From: Streptomyces sp. YIM 130001 | Lineage (GTDB): Bacteria > Actinomycetota > Actinomycetes > Streptomycetales > Streptomycetaceae | Reading direction: 5' to 3' | Assembly: GCF_003574445.1 (NCBI RefSeq) | Contig: NZ_KZ984551.1 | Span: 132,262-196,261, forward strand | Length of the DNA stretch: 64,000 nt | In this document: one piece after another, positions 31,960 to 40,669 of the stretch | How positions within the stretch are numbered: the stretch's first letter is position 1 | Layout of the letters: every line of letters begins with the position of its first letter | Translations under genes and position numbers: made by a program | The notes under the pieces: generated by a model | What the model saw: only the letters and a program-made list of their open reading frames with translations | What the model was told of the DNA's origin: nothing | Database searches by the model: none

Positions 31960-32021
31960 TCCGCTCCGCTCCGAAACCGTCCGGCACGGACTACGGCACG
32001 ACGACGTCCGGACAAAGAAGA

Positions 32022-32048
32022 AGCCGGTCCGTCTACGACGGACCGGCT
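32022..32048 (-). terminator. Rho-independent terminator of tRNA-Val
   Basis: On the - strand, a perfect 12-bp stem AGCCGGTCCGTC with a 3-base loop, followed by a T-rich tail TTCTTCTTTG. It lies nine bases past the 3' end of the tRNA. Confidence 0.85.
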
Positions 32049-32056
32049 GTTTCCGG

Positions 32057-32128
32057 TGGGCGATACTGGGTTCGAACCAGTGACCTCTTCGGTGTGAACG
32101 AAGCGCTCTCCCACTGAGCTAATCGCCC
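32057..32128 (-). tRNA. tRNA-Val (CAC anticodon), copy 1
   Basis: 72 bases, full cloverleaf: acceptor GGGCGAT/ATCGCCC, D arm GCTC/GAGC, anticodon stem CTTCG/CGAAG with loop TTCACAC (anticodon CAC), T arm ACTGG/CCAGT with TTCGAAC. Discriminator A; CCA is not encoded. It is identical to the second copy at 35414-35485. Confidence 0.95.
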
Positions 32129-32224
32129 GGGAACGCACTGAACCATACAGGTCGTCGCGCCGTTCCTTCAAACCAGTAGCGCCACCACACGACCGCGGCG
32201 AAGCACAGGCGACGCCTCCCACGC

Positions 32225-32671
32225 CTACTCGGCCGCAAGCCACTCCGTGAGCCCGCGCCGCCCTCCCCGCATCATCGCCGCATGGTTGAGCAGGAACACC
32301 GGCCGGCCTGGCACCGCGAAACGCCGCATGAGCGGCCGCCGCACCTCGACCTCCTGCTCGAACAGGGCGCGGGTCACCGTCCCCCGGCCCGTCACCGTCC
32401 ACCGCGCCCAGCCGACGAGGTCCCCGCTCATCGCGATCCCGAGTTGCCCGGCCGCCGGGTCCCGGAGCTGCTCCCGCCCGGTGACCAGCAGGTCGTACGG
32501 CAGCAGCGAGCGGAAGCGGGCGGTGCCCGTCACCCGGTCGAGCGGCCGCACTTCACGCACTTGCGGCCACCAGTAGGGGTACTCCTCGGCGCGTTCGAGC
32601 ACCGCGAAGACCTGCTCCGGCGCCGCCGGCAGCACCCAGACACTGCGGAAGCGGTAGTGACACCAGTCCAT
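32225..32671 (-). CDS. SRPBCC family protein (polyketide cyclase/START-like)
   Basis: 148 residues. The N-terminal pattern MDWCHYRFRSVWVLPAAPEQ followed by VFAVLERAEEYPYWWPQV is typical of SRPBCC ligand-binding proteins, as is the C-terminal amphipathic helix. Ligand and role unknown. It lies alone between a tRNA-Val gene and the large membrane protein gene, which diverges from it. Confidence 0.85.
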   Translation of the reverse strand: MDWCHYRFRSVWVLPAAPEQVFAVLERAEEYPYWWPQVREVRPLDRVTGTARFRSLLPYDLLVTGREQLRDPAAGQLGIAMSGDLVGWARWTVTGRGTVTRALFEQEVEVRRPLMRRFAVPGRPVFLLNHAAMMRGGRRGLTEWLAAE

Positions 32672-32802
32672 GGGGTCAGTGTGCCCCGCACTCCGGCCCG
32701 CCGACGGTCACGAACGGCTCGGCGTTCCGCCGCACCTACTCAGTCCGACCTGAGTAGCCGTGCGCATCCGGCGGGCGCACTGCCGGGCGCAGACTGCCGA
32801 GC

Positions 32803-35328
32803 ATGCATCCTGTCCCGCCACCGGCCGAGGAACTGCGGATCCTCGATCACGAACTGGGCCGACTCGAGTCCCGTCGCGGCCAGTTGCTGGCCCGCCGGGC
32901 CGTCCTGGTGTCGGCACTCGCCCAGGAGCCGCCCCGTCCGTCCGTGCCTCCCGCCGCCCCTTGGGGGTCCGCGTGGGGATCGGCACGGCCGACGGCCGAG
33001 ACGAATCCGCCGGGCGTCCGGAACGTCCTGCTCGCCCTCGGCGGCGTCCTGCTCGCGGTGGCCGCGGTGGCGTTCACCCTGTTCAGTTGGGGGCACCTGG
33101 GGATCGGCGGACGTGCCGCCGTGCTCGGCGCGGCGACGGCCGCCGCCCTCGCCGCTCCTGTGCTGCTGCTGCGCCGCGGGCTCGGCGCCACGGCTGAGAC
33201 CGTGGCCGCCACCGCCCTGGTCCTGACCCTGCTCGATGCCTACGCGGTACACCGAGTGGCCCTCGCGGACGTCGCGCCGCTGCGGTACGCGACGGTGGCC
33301 TCGGGCGTCCTGGCTCTGCTGTGGGCCGCGTACGGTGCCGCCGCCCGGGACCTTCGCTCTCCCCTGCCCGTAGCCCTGATGCTGGGTCAATTTCCCTTGC
33401 TGCTCGGGTGCTTGGCCGCGGATGTCACGCCGCTCACCTTCGCGGTCGCGCTGCTCGCCACGGCCGCCGCGGACTGCGCGCCGGCATGGCGACCGGTGTC
33501 TCGCGCCGTACGCGTCACCGCGTCAGCGGCCGCCTGCGTCATGGGAACGGCCGCCGTCGCCATGGCCGTGGCCCTGTCGGCAGCGGCCCGCACGCCGTCC
33601 GCCGCCGCCGGCCCCGGGATGCTGCTGCTCGCCGCCGCCGCGCTCGCACTCCTCGCGGCGTCCCGGCTCACCTCCTCCCGCCCGGCGATCGCGCTGTCCG
33701 TGGTGGCCGGCGGCGCCCTCGTACTCGCACCGGCCTCGGTGGCGAGTACATCGCTGCCGGGCACATGGACGGTCCCGCTCCATCTGCTGTGCTCCGTAGG
33801 CGTGTTGACGCTGTGGCTCACTCGCCTGCCGCTCGCGCTGCGGCACGGACTTGCCCTCGCCTGCGGCGCGGTGCAGGCCTGGGCTCTGCTGTGGTCCCTG
33901 CCGTCACTGTCCGGGGCTCTGTCCGCCCCCGCAGCGCAGCTGAACGCGGTGTGGTCGGGAGCCGCGAACGATGTCGCATACGGGACGGGCGTGGGTCCGG
34001 CCGCCCCGGCCTGCCTCGCCGTACTCGCCGCCGTACTCCTCCTCGCTCGACGCCAGATGGGACCGGCTCCCACCCAACTCGCGGCCACCGCGCACCAGTC
34101 AGCCGAAGGCTCCACCACGACAATTAACTCCCTTACGAACCCGGCTAGTTCGGCCATCCTGCGGCAGACCGCCGCGATCTGCGGCGCCCTGTTCCTCGCC
34201 TGGTCCGCGGTCACCGCAGCCACGGCGGCGTTCGATCTGCCGCACCCGGCCGCGCTCGCCGTCCACATCGCCCTGGCCCTGGCCCTCCTCATGGTCGCGG
34301 CCCTGCTGCCCCGCGCCCGCGCGTCGTCCGGCACCGAGAAGGACACGCAGCGAACCCCGCTCACGGCTCTCACCACGACCGCGACCGTCCTCGCCGGCGC
34401 CTCGGCGGTCAGCGCATTCCTCCTCGGCCTCGCCACCCGCCCGGCGACGGTCACGACACTCGGCATCCTGCTCGCCGGCTGCCTGGCCGCCTCGGTCGTG
34501 CACCCGGAGGGGCGCGGACGGTGGGCGCCCGCTTGCGGCGCGGTCGCCTGCGCCACGGCCCTCGCGGTCGCCGTGCCCGCGAGCCTCGGTCTGCCCCGGC
34601 ACGCGATCGCTCCGGTACTGCTGCTCATCCCGGCCGCGACTGCGGCTGTCGGCCACCGGCTGCGCGGTCTCGGCGTCGCCGCACCCGTCGAGTCTGCGGG
34701 CGCGGGCGCCGGTCTCCTGGCCCTCGCTGCCGCAGCGGACCGCGCGCCGCATCTCGCCCTGACGCTGGCCCTGGGCGGCCTGATCGCCGCGGCGACGGCC
34801 CTGCGCCCGGAGCGGCGACGTGTCGCCGCTCCCCTGGCGGCAACGCTCTTCGTCCTGGCCGGCTGGGTCCGGCTGGCCGCCTGGGACGTCGGGACTCCGG
34901 AGGCGTACACCCTGCCGGTCACGATCCCGGCCCTGGTCCTCGGTCTCCTGCACCGCCGCCGCTCCCCGGAGCTGCCGTCCTGGACGGCGTACGGACCGGG
35001 GCTCGCGACGACGCTGGTGCCCAGCCTGATCGCGGTGTGGGGCGAGGCCACCTGGCAGCGTCCACTGCTGCTCGGGACCGCCGCCCTCGCGGTCACCCTG
35101 CTCGGCGCCCGTCACGGCCTCCAGGCGCCCCTGGCGCTGGGCTCCGCGACCGCCGGCCTCGTCGGCCTGCACGAGCTGGCCCCGCACCTCGCCCAGCTGG
35201 TCGGCACGCTGCCGCGCTGGCTCCCGCCGGCGCTCGCGGGCCTGCTGCTGCTCGCCCTCGGCGCGACGTACGAACACCGGCTGCGGGACGCGCGACGGCT
35301 GCGCGAACTCCTGGGCCGCATGCACTGA
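32803..35328 (+). CDS. Large polytopic membrane protein (SCO7629-like)
   Basis: 841 residues. A short cytoplasmic N-terminus contains a heptad-like helix (EELRILDHELGRLESRRGQLLARR), then some 20 or more hydrophobic segments made largely of Ala, Leu and Val fill the rest, ending in a basic tail (TYEHRLRDARRLRELLGRMH). This design matches a streptomycete membrane-protein family annotated as SCO7629 type; no transporter motif is visible and function is unknown. It is bracketed by two identical tRNA-Val genes. Confidence 0.85.
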   Translation: MHPVPPPAEELRILDHELGRLESRRGQLLARRAVLVSALAQEPPRPSVPPAAPWGSAWGSARPTAETNPPGVRNVLLALGGVLLAVAAVAFTLFSWGHLGIGGRAAVLGAATAAALAAPVLLLRRGLGATAETVAATALVLTLLDAYAVHRVALADVAPLRYATVASGVLALLWAAYGAAARDLRSPLPVALMLGQFPLLLGCLAADVTPLTFAVALLATAAADCAPAWRPVSRAVRVTASAAACVMGTAAVAMAVALSAAARTPSAAAGPGMLLLAAAALALLAASRLTSSRPAIALSVVAGGALVLAPASVASTSLPGTWTVPLHLLCSVGVLTLWLTRLPLALRHGLALACGAVQAWALLWSLPSLSGALSAPAAQLNAVWSGAANDVAYGTGVGPAAPACLAVLAAVLLLARRQMGPAPTQLAATAHQSAEGSTTTINSLTNPASSAILRQTAAICGALFLAWSAVTAATAAFDLPHPAALAVHIALALALLMVAALLPRARASSGTEKDTQRTPLTALTTTATVLAGASAVSAFLLGLATRPATVTTLGILLAGCLAASVVHPEGRGRWAPACGAVACATALAVAVPASLGLPRHAIAPVLLLIPAATAAVGHRLRGLGVAAPVESAGAGAGLLALAAAADRAPHLALTLALGGLIAAATALRPERRRVAAPLAATLFVLAGWVRLAAWDVGTPEAYTLPVTIPALVLGLLHRRRSPELPSWTAYGPGLATTLVPSLIAVWGEATWQRPLLLGTAALAVTLLGARHGLQAPLALGSATAGLVGLHELAPHLAQLVGTLPRWLPPALAGLLLLALGATYEHRLRDARRLRELLGRMH

Positions 35329-35373
35329 CCGGCGATCCCCAGAGGCTTACGCCGAGGCGCCGGAAACGACGAA

Positions 35374-35402
35374 GGTCCGTGAGACTCGACGTCTCACGGA
35401 CC
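35374..35402 (-). terminator. Terminator of second tRNA-Val
   Basis: Perfect 12-bp stem GGTCCGTGAGAC with a 5-base loop, followed on the - strand by TTCGTCGTTTCC. It lies 11 bases past the tRNA 3' end, and in the other direction may also stop transcription from the membrane-protein gene ending at 35328. Confidence 0.82.
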
Positions 35403-35413
35403 AACACCACGGG

Positions 35414-35485
35414 TGGGCGATACTGGGTTCGAACCAGTGACCTCTTCGGTGTGAACGAAGCGCTCTCCCACTGAGCTAATCGCCC
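35414..35485 (-). tRNA. tRNA-Val (CAC anticodon), copy 2
   Basis: Same 72 bases as copy 1, with anticodon CAC and unencoded CCA. Identity extends a few bases beyond the 5' end of the gene (CCCGGG on the + strand). Confidence 0.95.
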
Positions 35486-35552
35486 GGGCGCACGGAGAAC
35501 ATTACCGCATGTCAGGACCGTGCCCGACCACGTTCTCCGCACGGAAACGGCG

Positions 35553-35996
35553 TCACTCCTCGATGTTCCAGGGCAGCTCGAGGCCGAATTTCCACAGGTA
35601 GATCCCGACCAGCACGGCCACGATCACCAGACCGGTGGCGGTCAGGATCATGTTCCGTCGGCGCACCTTCGGATCGAGAGCACGCTGCGCGGCCTCGGTG
35701 ACCTTGCGCTTGGTCCAGCGCAGCACCAGCTGAGCCCAGACGAACTCCGTCGCCCAGATCGCCATGCCGCCGAAGATCACCAGCCAGCCGGGACCGGGCA
35801 GGACCAGCATCGCCACACCGGCTCCGACCACGGCCAGACCGACGACGAAAACGCCGACCTGCCAGCTCATGTGGAGCGCCCTGCGGGACCGCACGAAGTC
35901 CGGCGCCCTCGATCCCAGCTCCCGCTCGGACTGCTCGTTCTCCGGAGATTCGGTGGCCGCTGCAGCCTCTCCGTCTCCGTTACTCCCCGTGTTCAT
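35553..35996 (-). CDS. TIGR02611-type (PGPGW) membrane protein
   Basis: 147 residues from ATG at 35996 (MNTGSNGDGEAAAATESP). Acidic N-terminus, two close membrane segments around the hallmark VLPGPGWLVIFGG, a basic amphipathic helix (RWTKRKVTEAAQRAL) and a third membrane segment (ILTATGLVIVAVLVGIYLW). The family is common in actinobacteria and uncharacterised. The frame is open for 31 more codons upstream, but these read as non-coding. Confidence 0.88.
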   Translation of the reverse strand: MNTGSNGDGEAAAATESPENEQSERELGSRAPDFVRSRRALHMSWQVGVFVVGLAVVGAGVAMLVLPGPGWLVIFGGMAIWATEFVWAQLVLRWTKRKVTEAAQRALDPKVRRRNMILTATGLVIVAVLVGIYLWKFGLELPWNIEE

Positions 35997-36102
35997 GCCG
36001 CCGAATATTACCGGACGGAAACGCTTCACCAGTTTGGCGGTACCTCGCAAACACGTCGACCGCTGTACGAGCGACCGAAAGCCACCCAAAACACTCAGAG
36101 GG

Positions 36103-36128
36103 GTTTACAACACCACCGTAGGTGGCAT
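36103..36128 (+). promoter_or_regulatory. Candidate ssgB promoter, sigma-B/H-like
   Basis: GTTT at 36103-36106 followed after 14 bases by GGTGGCAT is a partial match to the GTTT-N14-16-GGGTAC pattern of sigma-B-like factors. I recall that ssgB in S. coelicolor depends on such a factor (sigma H). The -10 match is weak, so this is only a candidate. Confidence 0.25.
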
Positions 36129-36187
36129 GTCGATTTCGCCGACGTGCGAATCCCCGAGCGCACACTGAGCGAAAGGCCCTGGCGCTT

Positions 36188-36601
36188 ATGAACACCACGG
36201 TCAGCTGCGAGCTGCACCTGCGCCTCGTTGTGTCGAGCGAGTCCTCACTGCCTGTACCCGCCGGACTGCGGTATGACACGGCCGATCCCTACGCCGTGCA
36301 CGCCACCTTCCACACCGGAGCCGAAGAGACCGTCGAGTGGGTCTTCGCCCGCGATCTCCTCGCTGAGGGGCTTCATCGCCCCACCGGAACCGGCGACGTC
36401 CGAGTCTGGCCGTCGCGCAGTCACGGTCAGGGAGTCGTCTGCATCGCCCTGAGTTCCCCAGAGGGCGAGGCCCTGCTCGAGGCCCCGGCGCGGGCCCTGG
36501 AATCCTTCCTCAAGCGGACTGATGCCGCCGTTCCCCCAGGCACGGAGCATCGTCACTTCGATCTCGATACGGAGCTCTCGCACATCCTGGCCGAAAGCTG
36601 A
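36188..36601 (+). CDS. ssgB: Sporulation-specific cell division protein SsgB
   Basis: 137 residues, starting MNTTVSCELHLRLVVSSE. It is an SsgA-like protein, and as far as I remember it is identical to S. coelicolor SsgB, the most conserved member. SsgB sits at future septum sites in aerial hyphae and recruits FtsZ. The protein is compact, without membrane segments. Its neighbours are unrelated, and a strong hairpin follows, so it is probably monocistronic and developmentally controlled. Confidence 0.97.
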   Translation: MNTTVSCELHLRLVVSSESSLPVPAGLRYDTADPYAVHATFHTGAEETVEWVFARDLLAEGLHRPTGTGDVRVWPSRSHGQGVVCIALSSPEGEALLEAPARALESFLKRTDAAVPPGTEHRHFDLDTELSHILAES

Positions 36602-36684
36602 GCCAGGCAGTCCGCCGGAAAGCAGCCCGGTGCCGTCCGACTCGGGGCGACGGCTCGGGCCAAGACAATCGCATACAGGCAGTG

Positions 36685-36728
36685 ACCGGCGCCGTCTCCA
36701 CGGGTTTCCCCGCGGAGACGGCGCCGGT
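36685..36728 (+). terminator. Long hairpin terminator downstream of ssgB
   Basis: ACCGGCGCCGTCTCC pairs perfectly with GGAGACGGCGCCGGT around a 14-base interior that can form a further short stem. It is 84 bases past the ssgB stop and before the next gene. Confidence 0.78.
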
Positions 36729-36803
36729 GTGTGAGAGGTCGACCCGCTAGCATCGGCCAGCGTCGGCGGGCAGCGGCCCGACCTCCATGCCAGGGAGCGA
36801 AAC

Positions 36804-37361
36804 GTGCTGATCACCCACGACACCCGGTGCGCGCTGGACACCGTGGTGGATCTGGTGAACACCGCACCGGACGGCGACACCGGCGAAGGGATCCCCGATG
36901 TGGCGGCCCTCGGCGAATTCGTCCGCGGCCACGAGGTCAGCGATGTGGGCAGACTCGCGGAGCACGACCTGGCGGCCGTCCACCGGCTACGCGGCCGCTT
37001 CGCCGAGATCTTCGCGTCGACGGAGCCGCGTCACGCGGCCCTGCTGATCAACGAACTGGTGGCCGCCGCCGGCACCACGCCGCGGCTCACCGATCACGAC
37101 AGCTACGACTGGCACATGCACTACTTCGCGCCGGGCGCCTCGGTGGCGGACCATCTCGCCGCGGACTGCGGGATGGCCCTGGCGTTCTTCGTCGTAGCGG
37201 GAGAACAGGACCGGCTGCGGCGCTGCGAGGCCCCGGACTGCCGTCGCGCCTTCGTGGATCTGTCCCGGAATCGCTCACGCCGCTACTGCGACAGCCGTAC
37301 CTGCGGGAACCGGCTGCACGTGGCCGCCTACCGGGCACGACGCAAGGAAGCCGCGGGCTGA
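36804..37361 (+). CDS. CGNR zinc finger regulator
   Basis: 185 residues, GTG start after GGGAG. The C-terminal zinc finger CEAPDCRRAFVDLSRNRSRR then YCDSRTCGNRLHVAAYRAR carries the CGNR motif of this DNA-binding family. The N-terminal domain (ALDTVVDLVNTAP...HRLRGRFAEIF) is the usual ABATE-like ligand domain. Probably a stress-responsive transcription factor; target unknown. Confidence 0.9.
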   Translation: MLITHDTRCALDTVVDLVNTAPDGDTGEGIPDVAALGEFVRGHEVSDVGRLAEHDLAAVHRLRGRFAEIFASTEPRHAALLINELVAAAGTTPRLTDHDSYDWHMHYFAPGASVADHLAADCGMALAFFVVAGEQDRLRRCEAPDCRRAFVDLSRNRSRRYCDSRTCGNRLHVAAYRARRKEAAG

Positions 37362-37376
37362 TCGGTGCGGCGGCGC

Positions 37377-37529
37377 TCACAGTAGGAGCAGGTCATGAGC
37401 CGCCCCGAACAACAGCAGACAGCCGATCACCGCGAGGAAGATCATCAAGGGCGGCTGGGAGAGCGCGAAAAGACAGCCTCGCTGCTCGGACGGGGGTGCG
37501 GGGGCCTGGCCCCGGGAAGTGTCGTGCAT
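37377..37529 (-). CDS. Small 50-residue membrane protein
   Basis: A short frame starting ATG at 37529: MHDTSRGQAPAPPSEQRG, then one strongly hydrophobic helix (PLMIFLAVIGCLLLFGAAH) ending in DLLLL and a TGA. The sharp soluble-then-transmembrane pattern and the gap between neighbouring genes argue that it is real. No strong ribosome binding site is visible, and an internal ATG (MIFLAV) is an alternative start. Convergent with the CGNR gene. No function can be assigned. Confidence 0.5.
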   Translation of the reverse strand: MHDTSRGQAPAPPSEQRGCLFALSQPPLMIFLAVIGCLLLFGAAHDLLLL

Positions 37530-37731
37530 CTCGGGGCGAATGATGGCTCAGCGAAGGCTCGCGTATCCGCCAACACGCCAATGAGGTGCGGGAGTTCGCG
37601 GGAATCCGGGGCCGGTTCCCGTATGCCGGACACTCCCTCCGGCCGACGGGTCCGGCGCGAGGGTCCGGAGGCCCTCGGGCACGGTGTACGGCCCCAGCTC
37701 GGTTCGGTGTTCAGGCCGAGGCCGGGAGGTC

Positions 37732-38184
37732 TCAGATGCCGTGCTTCTTGAGGATCGCCTCGATGTCGGAGAAGTCCTCCTGCGGCTCGGCCGCCGGCTT
37801 GGACTTCGCCTTCGCCTGCGGGGCCGCCGCCTGCTGCCCGGCTCCCAGGGACGGCGCCGAGGCGTCGGGAGCGACGGCCGCGCCCTGCTCCGCCCGGGCC
37901 GCCGCCTTGCGGTCCTTGCGGGTGCCGCCGCGGCGGCGCTCGACGGCGCGGCTGCTCGCGAACAGGACCCAGGACAGGCCGAGCACACCGAAGCCGACCC
38001 AGGTACTGGGCTTGAAGACCAGGTCGGAGACCCAGTCCACGACCCCGGTCATCACCAGACCGACCGGGATCAGCGAGTACGCCGCGATGCGCGTCGCCGT
38101 CAGGAAGCGCTTGCGGTACGCAGTGATCGCGGCGATACCCAGGCCGGCCGCGGACACCGCTGAACAGATGGTCTCGGCAAGCAT
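37732..38184 (-). CDS. Hypothetical membrane protein
   Basis: 150 residues from ATG at 38184 (MLAETICSAVSAAGLG), chosen because GGAGG lies seven bases upstream. Three or so membrane segments occupy the first 80 residues. Basic residues (RRRGGTRKDRK), an Ala/Pro/Lys-rich linker and a short acidic C-terminal motif (EDFSDIEAILKKHGI) follow. The C-terminal tail could be a protein docking helix (inference). Family not recognised. Confidence 0.82.
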   Translation of the reverse strand: MLAETICSAVSAAGLGIAAITAYRKRFLTATRIAAYSLIPVGLVMTGVVDWVSDLVFKPSTWVGFGVLGLSWVLFASSRAVERRRGGTRKDRKAAARAEQGAAVAPDASAPSLGAGQQAAAPQAKAKSKPAAEPQEDFSDIEAILKKHGI

Positions 38185-38372
38185 CCGGTCCTCCAGCTGG
38201 GAGCCTTTTACGGTTACGTCCCCTCCATCCTGCACCGTCGGGGTGCCGTGGGGCCACGATCGGGCGCGACCTCAGGGACAAGTCAGGGGCGGATCTCCTC
38301 CCCAGTCAGGGTTCGTACTCCTCCCCCGGGTCCGGATTGGGCTGGTCCGCGGCGGGCTGGAAGACTGACGGC

Positions 38373-38894
38373 ATGACCGACTCCTCCCCCACGCACCCCG
38401 TCACCCTCGACGTCTGGTGCGAATTGCAGTGCCCGGACTGCCGGGATGCCCTCGACGACATCCGCGCGCTGCGCACGGCCTACGGCGACCGCCTCGACCT
38501 GCGCCTGCGCCACTTCCCGCTCGAGAAGCACCGGCACGCCTTCGCCGCCGCCCAGGCCGCCGAGGAGGCCGTCGAGCAGGGCCGGGGCTGGGACTACATC
38601 GAGGCCGTCCTGGCCAGGGTCGGCGAGCTCGACGGCAAGGGCGAGGCCCTGCTGGTCGAGGTCGCGGCCGAACTGGGTCTGGACGCCGAGGAGTTCGACA
38701 CCGCACTGGTGGACGGCCGGCACATTCTGATCGTCGACGCGGATCAGGCGGAGGGCAAGGCCATCGGCGTCACGGGCACACCGACGTACGTCATCGGCGG
38801 TGAGCGTCTCGACGGCGGCAAGAGCCAGGAAGGGCTGCGCGAGCGGATCTCCGCGATCGCGGACCGGCTTCTCGCCGACGACGGCCCGGCCTGA
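38373..38894 (+). CDS. DsbA-family thioredoxin-fold protein
   Basis: 173 residues from ATG at 38373. The active-site CxxC is CPDC in WCELQCPDCRDALDDI, and the cis-proline loop is VTGTPTYVIGG. No signal peptide is seen, so it is probably cytoplasmic, like FrnE/2-hydroxychromene-carboxylate isomerase relatives. It should act as a thiol-disulfide oxidoreductase; the partner is unknown. Its last codons and stop fall in the sequence GGCCTGAG, which is tandemly repeated just downstream. Confidence 0.9.
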   Translation: MTDSSPTHPVTLDVWCELQCPDCRDALDDIRALRTAYGDRLDLRLRHFPLEKHRHAFAAAQAAEEAVEQGRGWDYIEAVLARVGELDGKGEALLVEVAAELGLDAEEFDTALVDGRHILIVDADQAEGKAIGVTGTPTYVIGGERLDGGKSQEGLRERISAIADRLLADDGPA

Positions 38895-38902
38895 GGCGCT
38901 GG

Positions 38903-38956
38903 GGCCTGAGGGCCTGAGGGCCTGAGGGCCTGAGGGCCTGAGGGCCTGAGGGCCTG
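38903..38956. repeat. 8-bp tandem repeat GGCCTGAG
   Basis: Six perfect copies of GGCCTGAG (38903-38950) plus a partial seventh. The same octamer spans the stop codon of the preceding gene at 38888-38895, so the array looks like slippage expansion of the gene's 3' end. It lies between convergent genes (stops at 38894 and 38976). Confidence 0.93.
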
Positions 38957-38975
38957 CCGGAGAGCCGTACGCGGC

Positions 38976-39806
38976 CTAGACCAGGTCCTTGTAGAAGTAG
39001 TGGGTCAGCGCCTGGTAGCCGAGGGATTCGTACAGGCACAGGGCCGGGACGTTCCCGGCGAAGACGTTGAGGCCTAGGACGTCGCGGCCCGCCGCCAGCA
39101 CCTCGGACTCGGCGAGGAGCATGAGCGAACGGCCGTGGCCGCGCCCGCGGTACCGCTCGTCGACCTTCACGTCGTAGACGAACGCCATCGCGTCGTCGAG
39201 CGACACCCACAGGGTGCCGACCGCCTGGCCGGCCGAGTCCTCCAGGACCCGCAGGACGATCCCCGGGGTGTGCAGCCCCTCGGGCATCAGCCGGGCATGG
39301 TCGTGCTCGGCCTTGGCCCGCGCCTCGGCCTCCGGGACACCGCGGTCGATCCAGCTCCGCGCATACGAGTTCCGGCCGGCCTCGCGCCAGTGCACGTACT
39401 CCGCCTCGGTCATCGGTCGGCCGCGGCTGCCGTCCGGCAGCGCGACGGGCTCGTCGGCCGTGAGTGGTTTGGACATCTGCTGGTTGCGCTCGGTATAGCC
39501 GAGTGCCTGGGCGAGCGACAGGGCGGCCGCCGCGTCCGCCGGCACCGTCGTCTCCACCCTGCGGCAGCCCCAGCCTCTGAGCACCTCTTCCGCGGCGAGC
39601 GCGGCCACCGTGCCACGGCCCCGCCCGCGGTCGGCGTCGTCGATCCGCAGCGCAAGGATCCGGCCCACCTCCGGCCCGAACACCTCGTGCGTGGCGAGCT
39701 CCGTCTCGCCGACCGCGCGGCTGTTCACACACACCTCGTAGCGGCGGGAGCGGACTCGTTCGTCGGACTGCTGGATCGGCCCGGTCGGCCGCAGGGTCGT
39801 GGTCAT
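38976..39806 (-). CDS. Tandem GNAT acetyltransferase
   Basis: 276 residues from ATG at 39806. Two acetyl-CoA binding motifs are visible: RGRGRGTVAALAAEEVL in the N-terminal half and DERYRGRGHGRSLMLLAE in the C-terminal half, the latter followed by GLNVFAGNVPALCLYESLGY. The first domain is the more degenerate and may be structural. Substrate unknown; two-domain GNAT proteins include mycothiol synthase-like enzymes, but I see no specific support for that. Confidence 0.85.
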   Translation of the reverse strand: MTTTLRPTGPIQQSDERVRSRRYEVCVNSRAVGETELATHEVFGPEVGRILALRIDDADRGRGRGTVAALAAEEVLRGWGCRRVETTVPADAAAALSLAQALGYTERNQQMSKPLTADEPVALPDGSRGRPMTEAEYVHWREAGRNSYARSWIDRGVPEAEARAKAEHDHARLMPEGLHTPGIVLRVLEDSAGQAVGTLWVSLDDAMAFVYDVKVDERYRGRGHGRSLMLLAESEVLAAGRDVLGLNVFAGNVPALCLYESLGYQALTHYFYKDLV

Positions 39807-39847
39807 CGTTCGTTTTCTACCCACTGCGGCGGCGGCAGTCATCCGGT

Positions 39848-40669
39848 TTACGGGTCGAGGTCGTTCCCCGCGCGCTCGTCGAAGATCCGCATGGCCTTCG
39901 CGGTGACCGGCCCGGCGACGCCGGGCAGTTCGCGACCGTCAACCCGGTGCACGGCCTGGACGTCACGCAGCGAGGAGGTCAGAAAGACCTCGTCGGCGCG
40001 CTCGAGCACGTCCAGCGGCAGGTCGGTCTCGCGGGCGCCCGTCCACTCCACGGCCAGGGCGCGGGTGATGCCGGCCAGCGGGCCCGCCGACAGGGGCGGG
40101 GTGTGCAGCACGCCGTCGAGTACGACGAACACATTGGACCCCGTGCCCTCGCAGAGACTGCCGGCGGTGTTCGCGAACAGCGCCTCGCTCGCGTCCTGTT
40201 CACGCGCGCGGGCCAGGGCGACCACGTTCTCGGCGTACGACGTGGTCTTGAGACCCGCGAGCGCGCTGCGTTCGTTGCGGGTCCACGGGACGGTGACGAC
40301 GGCCGTGCTGTCCGGCCGCCGGGTGGCCTCGCCGAGGGCCACGACCAGCGTGGTGCCGGTGTTTCCGCGGTCCGAGCCGAGCGGCGACAGACCGCCGGTG
40401 TAGGTGATCCGGAGCCGGCCGAGCGGCATGGGGTTGGCCTCGAGTACGGCGGTGCAGGCCGTGCGTACCTCGTCGAGGTCGGGTGCCGGCAGACCGAGTC
40501 CGGCGGCCGAGCGGGCGAGGCGGTCGAGGTGCCGGGACAGGGCGAAGGCGCGGCCGTCGATCGCCTTGGCCGTCTCGAAGATGCCGTCGCCGACGGTGAG
40601 TCCGTGATCGAAGACGGAGACGAGGGCCGCGTCCTCGTCCCGCAGTCCATCGTTGAGCCAGATCTTCAC
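39848..40669 (-). CDS. pabC: Aminodeoxychorismate lyase (class IV PLP enzyme)
   Basis: 273 residues, GTG start overlapping the pabB stop. Fold-type IV aminotransferase family: FDHGLTVGDGIFETAKA near the N-terminus, LKTTSYAENVVALARA carrying the PLP lysine, and CEGTGSNVFVVLDG. Coupled to the chorismate-binding enzyme, it most likely releases 4-aminobenzoate for folate synthesis; a branched-chain or D-amino acid transaminase role is less likely in this context. Confidence 0.88.
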   Translation of the reverse strand: MKIWLNDGLRDEDAALVSVFDHGLTVGDGIFETAKAIDGRAFALSRHLDRLARSAAGLGLPAPDLDEVRTACTAVLEANPMPLGRLRITYTGGLSPLGSDRGNTGTTLVVALGEATRRPDSTAVVTVPWTRNERSALAGLKTTSYAENVVALARAREQDASEALFANTAGSLCEGTGSNVFVVLDGVLHTPPLSAGPLAGITRALAVEWTGARETDLPLDVLERADEVFLTSSLRDVQAVHRVDGRELPGVAGPVTAKAMRIFDERAGNDLDP

